A stretch of DNA of 64,000 nt from NCBI RefSeq assembly GCF_001544795.2, contig NZ_FCOI02000037.1, positions 1-64,000 of the forward strand, written 5' to 3'. Both the position numbers and the translations under genes were made by a program. The notes beneath the pieces were generated by a model. The model had not been told where the DNA came from. It worked only from the letters and a program-made list of their open reading frames with translations, and ran no database searches. The stretch comes from Caballeronia temeraria (lineage in GTDB: Bacteria > Pseudomonadota > Gammaproteobacteria > Burkholderiales > Burkholderiaceae). Positions 32,816-40,708 of the stretch are shown here, piece after piece (the first letter of the stretch is position 1; each line of letters opens with the position of its first letter).

Positions 32816-33730
32816 ATGAACGCGCCATTGAACGTGACGTTGCGGCAACTGCGCGTCTTCATCGAAGTATCGAGGCTGCGCAGCTTCAGCCGTGCGGGCG
32901 ACGAGATCGGCCTGACGCAGTCGGCGGTGAGCCGGTGCGTGCGCGAACTGGAGAGCGAGATCGGACTCAAGCTGATCGACCGGACGACGCGCGAGGTTCA
33001 GCTGACCGATGTCGGCGTGAACCTCGTCGGCACCGTGTCGCGTCTGCTCGCCGATCTCGACGAAGCCCTGCGCGAAGTGCGCGATCTCGGCGAGCAGCGG
33101 CGCGGGCGCGTGATCGTCGCGGCCAGTCCGACGGTCGCCTGCCGCCTGATGCCGCGCGTGATCGCCGCGTGCCTGCAGCGGTTTCCGCTGATTACCCTGA
33201 GCCTGCGCGACGACGTCCAGTCCGACGTCCTGCGCAAGGTGAAGTCCGGCGAAGTCGACTTCGGCGTGGTGATCGGACCGTTTTCCTCCGACGAACTCCA
33301 CGGCGAGCCCGTGATGACCGATTCGTTTTGTCTCGTCGCGCGGCGCGATCATCGGCTCGGGCGCGATGCCGCCGTGCCATGGGAAGCGCTCGCCGGCGAG
33401 CGGCTCGTGATGCTCGACTACGCGTCCGGCAGCCGGCCGATCATCGATGCGGTCATGCAGGAGCATGGCGTCGAGGCGCAAGTCGTACAGGAGCTCGGCC
33501 ATTCGGCGACGGTGTTCGGGCTCGTGGAGGCGGGCGTCGGCGTGAGCGTGCTGCCGTGGCTCGCGTTGCCGCTGCCGGCGGATTCGTCGCTGGTCGCGTT
33601 GCCGCTCGAACCGCGCGCGGAGCGGACCGTGGAACTCGTGCGCCGGCGCGATCGTTCGTTGTCGCCGGCGGCGGAGTCGGTCTGGTCGCTGATCGCGTCG
33701 CTGCCGCGGCGTGCGGAAGACCTCGGATGA
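32816..33730 (+). CDS. LysR-family transcriptional regulator
   Basis: 304 residues. The winged helix covers residues 8-66 (TLRQLRVFIEVSRLRSFSRA, LTQSAVSRCVRELE). The periplasmic-binding-like effector domain starts near residue 95 (RGRVIVAASPTVA) and includes FGLVEAGVGVSVLPWLA. It precedes an aminotransferase on the same strand by 74 bp, so it is either co-transcribed or unrelated; LysR regulators more often control divergent genes, and none is divergent here except the DUF4096 gene. Confidence 0.9.
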   Translation: MNAPLNVTLRQLRVFIEVSRLRSFSRAGDEIGLTQSAVSRCVRELESEIGLKLIDRTTREVQLTDVGVNLVGTVSRLLADLDEALREVRDLGEQRRGRVIVAASPTVACRLMPRVIAACLQRFPLITLSLRDDVQSDVLRKVKSGEVDFGVVIGPFSSDELHGEPVMTDSFCLVARRDHRLGRDAAVPWEALAGERLVMLDYASGSRPIIDAVMQEHGVEAQVVQELGHSATVFGLVEAGVGVSVLPWLALPLPADSSLVALPLEPRAERTVELVRRRDRSLSPAAESVWSLIASLPRRAEDLG

Positions 33731-33804
33731 GCCTCTCCTTCATCTCGAAAGAACCGGCGCGCGCGTTAGACTTCCTTTTTTAAGACAAGACGACGGGGCG
33801 AACG

Positions 33805-35022
33805 ATGAGCGAATCGGACGGGGCGATGATCGGCGGCGCGCACGAACCTGGTGCGCCGAATGCGCGCGATGCCGTGCGGGCGTTGAGGCCGTCGCAGATC
33901 CGCGAAGTGGCGAACGCGGGCTTCGGCGTCGCCGACGTGCTGCCGTTCTGGTTCGGCGAATCGGATCGTGTGACGCCGCAGTTCATCCGCGATGCCGCGA
34001 GCCGCGCGCTCTCCGAAGGCGCCACGTTCTATACGCACAATCTCGGCATCGCGCCGCTGCGCGAATCGCTCGGCCGTTACGTGAGCGCGCTGCACGGCGC
34101 GACGACGCCCGCGCACATCGCGGTGACGAGCGCCGGCGTGAACGCGCTGATGCTCGCGGCGCAACTCGTCGTGGGCGCGGGCGACCGGGTCGTCGCGGTG
34201 ACGCCGCTGTGGCCGAATCTCGTCGAGATTCCGAAGATTCTCGGCGCGAGCGTCGATACCGTTTCGCTGGATTACGGCCCGCGCGGCTGGACGCTCGACC
34301 TCGACCGTTTGCTCGCGGCGCTCACGCCCGGCACGCGCATGCTGATGATCAACTCGCCGAACAACCCGACCGGCTGGACGATGACGCGCGATCAGCAACG
34401 CACCGTTCTTGCGCATTGCCGCCGCCACGGCATCTGGATCGTCGCGGACGAAGTCTATGAGCGCCTCTATTACGGCGACGACGCGCGCGTCGCGCCTTCG
34501 TTTCTCGATCTGGCGGCGCGCGACGAACGCGTGATCGCGGTGAATTCGTTCTCGAAGGCGTGGCTGATGACCGGCTGGCGTCTCGGCTGGCTCGTTGCGC
34601 CGACGCAGTTGATGGACGATCTCGGCAAGCTCGTCGAATACAACACGTCGTGCGCGCCGTCGTTCGTGCAGCAGGCGGGCATCGTCGCCGTGGAAGAGGG
34701 CGAGCGCTTCACGCAGGCGCTCGTCGCCGATCTGCACGCGAGCCGCGATCATCTGGTGCGTGCGCTGCAGGCGATCGATGGCGTCGACGTGCGCGCTCCC
34801 GACGGCGCGATGTATCTGTTCTTCTCGCTGCCGGGCGCGCACAACAGTCTGGAGCTATGCAAATCGCTCGTGCGCGAAGCCGGTCTCGGGCTCGCGCCGG
34901 GCAGCGCTTTCGGCGCACAAGGCGAGGGCTTCGTGCGCTGGTGCTACGCGTGCGATCCCGCGCGGCTCGACACGGGCGTCGAACGGCTGAAGCGTTTCCT
35001 GGCGGCACGCGGCGTCGCCTGA
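33805..35022 (+). CDS. PLP-dependent aminotransferase (class I/II, AspC-like)
   Basis: 405 residues of the fold-type I aspartate/aromatic aminotransferase group. Visible are NSPNNPTGW, the DEVYERLYY segment, and the PLP lysine K251 in NSFSKAWLMTGWRLGW. The C-terminal arginine region (RWCYACDPARLDTGVERL) fits carboxylate binding. The amino donor and acceptor are not evident. It may be regulated by the preceding LysR protein. Confidence 0.9.
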   Translation: MSESDGAMIGGAHEPGAPNARDAVRALRPSQIREVANAGFGVADVLPFWFGESDRVTPQFIRDAASRALSEGATFYTHNLGIAPLRESLGRYVSALHGATTPAHIAVTSAGVNALMLAAQLVVGAGDRVVAVTPLWPNLVEIPKILGASVDTVSLDYGPRGWTLDLDRLLAALTPGTRMLMINSPNNPTGWTMTRDQQRTVLAHCRRHGIWIVADEVYERLYYGDDARVAPSFLDLAARDERVIAVNSFSKAWLMTGWRLGWLVAPTQLMDDLGKLVEYNTSCAPSFVQQAGIVAVEEGERFTQALVADLHASRDHLVRALQAIDGVDVRAPDGAMYLFFSLPGAHNSLELCKSLVREAGLGLAPGSAFGAQGEGFVRWCYACDPARLDTGVERLKRFLAARGVA

Positions 35023-35344
35023 GCGGTCGAGTGAGTCTGAGCGCCGATCAATCGATCACCTTTACGCCTCGATTGTTTTTGCGTAATATGGCGCTCAGTC
35101 ACGCGCTTTCGCCTAGGAAAGCGCCACCTCGTCCGGCTGGGATGGCCCGGCGTTCGCTCACCGATCGCCCAATACCGCCTCTCCCCGGTGCGTGCTCCCA
35201 ATCAATATGACCGATTACAATCGGGCGAGCGCGTCTTGAAACTCCGCGTCCAGCTTTATCGTTCGCACCATTTTGGTAGCGTTCGGTCCTGCGCAAGCTC
35301 GATTTGAATTGAATCATTGACCATACAGGGTTGACCCAAGCTGC
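35023..35344. other. Intergenic region with candidate scpB promoter and a small palindrome
   Basis: No credible gene. A candidate promoter TTTACG (35061-35066), 17-bp spacer, TAATAT (35084-35089) would give a leader of about 250 nt. CCGATT-AC-AATCGG (35211-35224) is a perfect 6-2-6 inverted repeat in that leader. Confidence 0.45.
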
Positions 35345-36292
35345 ATGAATACCCAAGAGGCGAAGATCGTCCTCGAGACTGCCTTGATTTGCGCGCAGGA
35401 ACCGCTGAGGCTGAATGAATTGCGCAAGCTGTTCGCCGACGACATTTCGGCGGATACCGTTCGCACGTTGCTCGAAGCGCTCAAGGCCGACTGGTCGGGA
35501 CGCGGTGTCGAACTCGTGGCGCTTGCCTCGGGCTGGCGTTTTCAGAGCAAGCCCGCCATGCGGGCGTATCTCGACAGGCTGCACCCGGAAAAGCCGCCAA
35601 GGTATTCGCGGGCCGTGCTCGAAACGCTGGCAATCATTGCCTATCGGCAGCCGGTGACGCGGGGCGATATCGAAGAGATTCGCGGCGTGACGGTGAACAC
35701 GCAGGTCGTGAAGCAACTGGAAGATCGTGGCTGGATCGAGGTGATCGGTCATCGCGACGTGCCGGGCCGCCCGGCGCTGTACGCCACGACCAAGCAATTC
35801 CTCGACGACCTCGGGCTGAGCGCGCTCGACGAACTGCCCGCGCTGGACAATCCGTCGGCGCAGCTCGAGGCATCGCTGCTCGCGCAGCATTCGATCGAGT
35901 TTCCCGACAGCGTCGCCGGGGACGCGCAGCCGCCGGTTGCGGCAGAAGCGCCGAGTGGCGGGGAACACGAAGCCGCTGCGCCGGTCAACGCCGATGAAGC
36001 GCTGGCATCGGCCGGAATTGGCGAACCCGCAGAGGCGGGTGGCGATGAGCGCGCCGCTGGCGCCTCGGCAGAGCAAGAACAGGTAGAAGAACAGCAGGAA
36101 AGTCTCGGAACGGAACGTGCGGATGCGCTGGATGAGCGCGCCACCGTGCCGGCCGGGATGCACGCGCAGCCTTTGAGCACCACGCACAATTCACCCGTGC
36201 CGGCGCCGCGTGAAGAGGAACGAGACGTGAGTTCATCGAACGAAGCCGAACTGGACGACGACTCCGAAGAACCGAAGGCGCGCCGCGCCTGA
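35345..36292 (+). CDS. scpB: Segregation and condensation protein B (ScpB) with acidic C-terminal extension
   Basis: Kleisin-interacting winged-helix protein of the SMC-ScpAB complex, which organises chromosomes. The two winged helices cover about residues 1-180 (EAKIVLETALICAQEPL, YSRAVLETLAIIAYRQPVTRGDIEEIRGV, GRPALYATT). ScpB proteins are commonly near 200 residues; this one has 315, with a disordered Glu/Ala-rich tail. ScpA is not in the window. It is followed by rluB, as I recall for many proteobacteria. Confidence 0.93.
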   Translation: MNTQEAKIVLETALICAQEPLRLNELRKLFADDISADTVRTLLEALKADWSGRGVELVALASGWRFQSKPAMRAYLDRLHPEKPPRYSRAVLETLAIIAYRQPVTRGDIEEIRGVTVNTQVVKQLEDRGWIEVIGHRDVPGRPALYATTKQFLDDLGLSALDELPALDNPSAQLEASLLAQHSIEFPDSVAGDAQPPVAAEAPSGGEHEAAAPVNADEALASAGIGEPAEAGGDERAAGASAEQEQVEEQQESLGTERADALDERATVPAGMHAQPLSTTHNSPVPAPREEERDVSSSNEAELDDDSEEPKARRA

Positions 36293-36423
36293 CGCACATT
36301 GCATGGCCCCTGATCTGGCAACCCGGCTCTCCATAAAGATCATTTCGAGACAATTGGCCGGACCGATCAGCGGATTTTTTGACGCGCCCGCGACGGGCGC
36401 GCGATTCGACATTTGAGGTTGTT

Positions 36424-38319
36424 TTGACACACTCCCACGACAGCGATTCGCCTGAATCCGCGCGCCCCGTGCATGGCGCGGACGCACCTGAGTCGGCCGA
36501 TGCCGGCGAAAGCACGCGCACCGACCGCGCCGATGAAGGCGGCGAGGGCGATGACCGTCCGCGCCGCGGACTGCGCCGCGGGCCGCGCAGCCTGATCGCA
36601 CGGCGTCGCGCTGTCGCGAAGACCAAGGGCGCCGAAGGCGCGCCGGAAGCGGTGAATGAGACCCCGCCCGATGGCGTCGTCGCCGCTCAGGTGCGCACGC
36701 CGCGCAAGGATCCGGCCGCGAAGCCGCGCAAGAGCGAAGGTGCGAACCCGCGCGGCCGCAAGAATGCGCGCGTGGAAGCGGGCGAAGCCGCTGTCGTCGA
36801 GGCGGGGGACGACGCGGTCGCGCAAGCCGCCGCGCCCGCGCCGCGCGAAGGCGGCCGGCGCAAGAACCCGCCGCAGCAAAAGCGCGGCAAGCGCAACAAT
36901 GACGCCGGTCCCGCGACCGTCGAGAGCGCGGCCGCTGCCGCCGTCGACGACGTGTTTGCCTACGTGACATCGCCGGCCTTCGACGCCGACAACGGCTCGA
37001 CCGGCGTGCGCGCCCCGATGCTGCGACGCGGCCGCAGCGCCCCGCAGCAGAAGCGCGTGCTGGAACCGGACGACGACGCGCCGAAGCTGCACAAGGTGCT
37101 CGCCGACGCGGGCATGGGTTCGCGCCGCGACATGGAAGAGCTGATCATCGCCGGGCGCGTATCGGTGAACGGCGAGCCGGCGCACATCGGCCAGCGCATC
37201 ATGCCGACGGACCAGGTGCGCATCAACGGCAAGCCGCTCAAGCGCAAGCTCGCGAGCAAGCCGCCGCGCATCCTGCTGTATCACAAGCCGACGGGCGAGA
37301 TCGTCAGTCACGCGGACCCGGAAGGGCGTCCGTCCGTGTTCGACAAGCTCCCGTCGATGAAAACCGCCAAGTGGCTCGCGGTCGGCCGTCTCGACTTCAA
37401 CACGGAAGGCCTGCTGCTGCTGACGACCTCCGGCGATCTGGCGAACCGCTTCATGCATCCGCGCTATAGCGTCGAGCGTGAATACGCGGTGCGCGTCGTC
37501 GGGCAGCTGTCCGAAGCGATGAAGCAGAAGTTGCTGAAGGGCGTCGAACTCGACGACGGCCCCGCCAACTTCCTGCGCATCCAGGACGGCGGCGGCGAAG
37601 GCACGAACCACTGGTATCACGTCGCGCTGGCCGAAGGGCGCAATCGCGAAGTGCGCCGCATGTTCGAGGCGGCGGGTCTGATGGTGAGCCGTCTGATCCG
37701 TACACGTCACGGTCCGATCGCGCTGCCGCGCGGCCTCAAGCGCGGCCGCTGGGAAGAGCTCGAGGACAACGAAGTGCGCAACCTGATGGCGTCGGTCGGT
37801 CTGAAGCTGCCGACGGCCGAGAAGGGCGGACGCAGCGCCGCGCCGCGCGTGCAACCCGATCCGATGCAGACGTCGATGGGCTTCATCACGCGCGAGCCGG
37901 TGCTGAGCTCGCACTCGCGCATGACGCAGCAGCAGACGCCCGGGCGCGGCGGTGGCCGGCGCGGCCAGCCGGGCGGTTTGCCTGGCAGTTTCGGGCTCGG
38001 CGGCGGCATGGGCGGTTTCGGCGGCGGCACGGGCAATGCCGGCAATGCCGGCGGCATGGGCCGTCGCGGTGGACGCGAGCCGAATGGCAACCGCGTCGGC
38101 AATGAGCCGAACGGCAATCGCGCGAACGGCGCCCGGCCGGGTCCGCGCGGTCCTCGTCCGCAGGGCGGTCCGCAGGGCGCCGGCGGCGCGGGCAAGCGCG
38201 CCGCGGGAGGCAACGCACCGCGCGGCAATCGCCAGGGCGGTGGTGGCCAGCAAGGCGCCGGTCAGAACAAGGCCGGCGGCGCGGCACGCGGCCCGCGCAA
38301 TCGCTCGCGCAGCCGCTGA
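36424..38319 (+). CDS. rluB: 23S rRNA pseudouridine-2605 synthase RluB with long disordered tails
   Basis: Makes pseudouridine in 23S rRNA. The start is taken as TTG at 36424, since a GAGG ribosome-binding site lies 5 nt upstream and the product begins MTHSHDSDSPESA; an upstream TTG at 36379 lacks this. An Ala/Arg/Glu-rich N-terminal region of about 215 residues precedes the S4 RNA-binding domain (KLHKVLADAGMGSRRDMEELI) and the catalytic domain, with D324 in GRLDFNTEG. A C-terminal tail of about 150 residues is Gly/Asn/Arg-rich with short repeats (GNAGNAGG, EPNGNR twice). Total length is 631, about twice the core. Confidence 0.93.
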   Translation: MTHSHDSDSPESARPVHGADAPESADAGESTRTDRADEGGEGDDRPRRGLRRGPRSLIARRRAVAKTKGAEGAPEAVNETPPDGVVAAQVRTPRKDPAAKPRKSEGANPRGRKNARVEAGEAAVVEAGDDAVAQAAAPAPREGGRRKNPPQQKRGKRNNDAGPATVESAAAAAVDDVFAYVTSPAFDADNGSTGVRAPMLRRGRSAPQQKRVLEPDDDAPKLHKVLADAGMGSRRDMEELIIAGRVSVNGEPAHIGQRIMPTDQVRINGKPLKRKLASKPPRILLYHKPTGEIVSHADPEGRPSVFDKLPSMKTAKWLAVGRLDFNTEGLLLLTTSGDLANRFMHPRYSVEREYAVRVVGQLSEAMKQKLLKGVELDDGPANFLRIQDGGGEGTNHWYHVALAEGRNREVRRMFEAAGLMVSRLIRTRHGPIALPRGLKRGRWEELEDNEVRNLMASVGLKLPTAEKGGRSAAPRVQPDPMQTSMGFITREPVLSSHSRMTQQQTPGRGGGRRGQPGGLPGSFGLGGGMGGFGGGTGNAGNAGGMGRRGGREPNGNRVGNEPNGNRANGARPGPRGPRPQGGPQGAGGAGKRAAGGNAPRGNRQGGGGQQGAGQNKAGGAARGPRNRSRSR

Positions 38320-38348
38320 ACGCGGAAATCGTAAAGAAGCGTCGAGAT

Positions 38349-38382
38349 GTTGCCGGGAAGCATCAAATTGCTTTCCGGCAAC
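38349..38382 (+). terminator. Long hairpin after rluB, candidate terminator
   Basis: A 14-bp stem GTTGCCGGGAAGCA / TGCTTTCCGGCAAC with one G-T pair and a 6-nt loop. There is no T-run, so termination is only likely, not sure. Confidence 0.55.
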
Positions 38383-38467
38383 AACAGCGAAGCGCGTTGC
38401 CTTTTGGGATCAATGAGACAAACCGGCGCGAAACTGGGCTCAACAGGGCCGAAAGGGTGCGTTACGT

Positions 38468-38496
38468 TTGCGTTTATCCTGAAAAATGGCTAAAAT
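38468..38496 (+). promoter_or_regulatory. Promoter of the rimP-nusA-infB operon
   Basis: TTGCGT (38468-38473), 17-bp spacer, TAAAAT (38491-38496), which predicts a start near 38503 and a leader of about 180 nt before the rimP GTG. Confidence 0.75.
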
Positions 38497-38557
38497 CATG
38501 AAGTCGCTGGGCACGTAGTTTTCTTTCGCTGCCCTGAGTGCGACCTGGTTGAGAAAT

Positions 38558-38582
38558 GTGGGCGTTGCGCCCATTTTTTTTT
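38558..38582 (+). terminator. Terminator-like attenuator in the rimP-nusA leader
   Basis: TGGGCG (38559-38564), TTG loop, CGCCCA (38568-38573) followed by nine T (38574-38582). It lies between the promoter and the rimP start with no gene upstream on the transcript, so it would cut the leader at about 80 nt. NusA is known to control its own operon in other bacteria, so attenuation is a reasonable inference. Confidence 0.7.
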
Positions 38583-38684
38583 GGCTATTCGGTTCGGCAT
38601 CTCGGGAGCAGGGGTGCGCGCCCGCAAGAAGGCGCTCGCCCGCAGGTGTTTCGGCGTGGAGCGCGCGAACACCTTGGAGTTACT

Positions 38685-39143
38685 GTGCAACTGACGGAAT
38701 TGATAGAAACCACGGTCTCGGGCCTAGGCTACGAGCTTGTCGATCTCGAGCGTTCGGGAGGCGGCATGCTGCGTATATATATCGACCAGCCGGCTGGGAT
38801 CGCTATCGAAGACTGCGAGAAGGTCACGCGTCAGCTCCAATACCTGTTTGAAGTCGAGAACATCGATTACGACCGGCTCGAGGTATCGTCGCCGGGGCTC
38901 GACCGGCCGCTCAAGAAGCTGGCCGATTTCGAGCGCTTCGCGGGGAGCGAAGTCGCCATTACATTGAAGAAGCCGCTGGACGGGCGCAAGTCGTTCCGCG
39001 GCATCCTGCACGCCCCTGACGGCGAAACGATCGGATTGGAATTTGAAGGGAAGGACGGCGCCGCGATGCTTGATTTCACGCTCGCGGACCTCGATAAGGC
39101 ACGTCTCGTCCCCAAGGTTGACTTTAGGAGCCGCAAACAATGA
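38685..39143 (+). CDS. rimP: Ribosome maturation factor RimP
   Basis: Needed for 30S subunit maturation. 152 residues from a GTG at 38685 with a GGAG ribosome-binding site 5 nt upstream; the family N-terminus (QLTELIETTVSGLGYELVDLE) begins there, although the frame is open from 38556. The core includes LRIYIDQPAGIAIEDC and EVSSPGLDRPL. The stop overlaps the nusA start (ATGA). Confidence 0.95.
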   Translation: MQLTELIETTVSGLGYELVDLERSGGGMLRIYIDQPAGIAIEDCEKVTRQLQYLFEVENIDYDRLEVSSPGLDRPLKKLADFERFAGSEVAITLKKPLDGRKSFRGILHAPDGETIGLEFEGKDGAAMLDFTLADLDKARLVPKVDFRSRKQ

Positions 39144-40615
39144 GTCGCGAAGTATTGATGCTGGCGGATGCGCTGGCACGCGAAAAGAACGTCAACAAGG
39201 ACGTCGTGTACGCAGCGCTGGAAGCTGCGCTTGCTTCGGCAACGAAGAAGCTCTTCGAGGAAGACGTGGATATCCGTGTCGCCATCGACCGTGAGAGCGG
39301 CGAGCACGAAACTTTCCGCCGCTGGCGTGTGGTGCCGGACGAGGCCGGCCTGCAAGAGCCGGATCAGGAAATCCTGCTGTTCGAAGCGAAGGAGCAAAAG
39401 CCCGACGCACAAGTGGACGAGTTCATCGAAGAGCCGATTCCGTCGATCGAATTCGGCCGTATCGGCGCGCAGGCCGCCAAGCAGGTCATCCTGCAGAAGG
39501 TGCGCGACGCCGAGCGCGAGCAGATCCTGAACGACTTCCTCGAGCGCGGCGAAAAGATCATGACCGGCTCGGTGAAGCGCCTGGACAAGGGCAATTTCAT
39601 CGTCGAGTCGGGCCGTGTCGAAGCGCTTCTGCGCCGCGACCAGCTGATTCCGAAGGAAAACCTGCGCGTGGGCGACCGCGTGCGTGCGTATATCGCCAAG
39701 GTCGATCGCACGGCGCGTGGCCCGCAGATCGAACTCTCGCGCACCGCGCCCGAGTTCCTGATGAAGCTGTTCGAACTGGAAGTGCCGGAAATCGAGCAGG
39801 GCCTGCTGGAGATCAAGGCGGCCGCGCGCGATCCGGGCGTGCGTGCGAAAATCGGCGTGATCGCCTACGACAAGCGGATCGACCCGATCGGCACGTGCGT
39901 CGGCATCCGCGGTTCGCGCGTGCAGGCTGTGCGCAACGAGCTCGGTGGCGAGAACGTCGACATCGTGCTATGGTCGGAAGACCCCGCGCAGTTCGTGATC
40001 GGCGCCCTCGCGCCGGCAGCGGTCCAGTCGATCGTCGTCGATGAAGAAAAACACTCGATGGACGTCGTCGTGGACGAAAACGAGCTCGCCGTCGCCATCG
40101 GCCGCGCCGGCCAGAACGTGAGGCTCGCAAGCGAACTCACCGGCTGGCAAATCAATATCATGACGCCGGACGAGTCTGCGCTGAAGCAGAACGAAGAGCG
40201 TGGCAAGTTGCGCGACCTGTTCATGGCGCGTCTGGATGTGGACGAGGAAGTCGCCGACATCCTGATCGACGAAGGCTTCACGAGCCTCGAAGAAATCGCG
40301 TATGTGCCGCTCAACGAAATGCTCGAAATCGAAGCGTTCGACGAAGACACGGTGCACGAGCTGCGCAACCGCTCGCGCGACGCGCTCCTCACGATGGCAA
40401 TCGCCAACGAAGAGAAGGTCGAAGGCGTCGCCCTCGATCTGAAGAGCCTCGATGGTATGGATAACGAGCTTCTCGCGAAGCTCGCCGAGCATCAGATTCA
40501 GACCCGCGACGACCTCGCGGAGCTGGCAGTCGATGAACTGGTCGAAATGACTGGTATGGAAGAGGATGCCGCTAAGGCGTTGATCATGAAAGCACGTGAA
40601 CACTGGTTCCAGTGA
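39140..40615 (+). CDS. nusA: Transcription termination/antitermination factor NusA
   Basis: RNA polymerase-binding factor for pausing, termination and antitermination. 491 residues (E. coli 495). In order: N-terminal polymerase-binding domain, S1 domain (about 130-200), two KH domains (GVRAKIGVIAYD, then GRAGQNVRLASELTGW), and two C-terminal acidic repeats (LDVDEEVADILIDEGF and LDGMDNELLAKLAEHQI), which contact the alpha subunit in E. coli. Overlaps rimP by 4 bp. Confidence 0.97.
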   Translation: MSREVLMLADALAREKNVNKDVVYAALEAALASATKKLFEEDVDIRVAIDRESGEHETFRRWRVVPDEAGLQEPDQEILLFEAKEQKPDAQVDEFIEEPIPSIEFGRIGAQAAKQVILQKVRDAEREQILNDFLERGEKIMTGSVKRLDKGNFIVESGRVEALLRRDQLIPKENLRVGDRVRAYIAKVDRTARGPQIELSRTAPEFLMKLFELEVPEIEQGLLEIKAAARDPGVRAKIGVIAYDKRIDPIGTCVGIRGSRVQAVRNELGGENVDIVLWSEDPAQFVIGALAPAAVQSIVVDEEKHSMDVVVDENELAVAIGRAGQNVRLASELTGWQINIMTPDESALKQNEERGKLRDLFMARLDVDEEVADILIDEGFTSLEEIAYVPLNEMLEIEAFDEDTVHELRNRSRDALLTMAIANEEKVEGVALDLKSLDGMDNELLAKLAEHQIQTRDDLAELAVDELVEMTGMEEDAAKALIMKAREHWFQ

Positions 40616-40708
40616 GAAATGACCATGGCGCACTGATATTTGGCGGCCTGTCTGGCCGCGTGACCCCGATCTAACCGCAAGGATTGGTCCTTGCATCAAG
40701 AGGAATGA

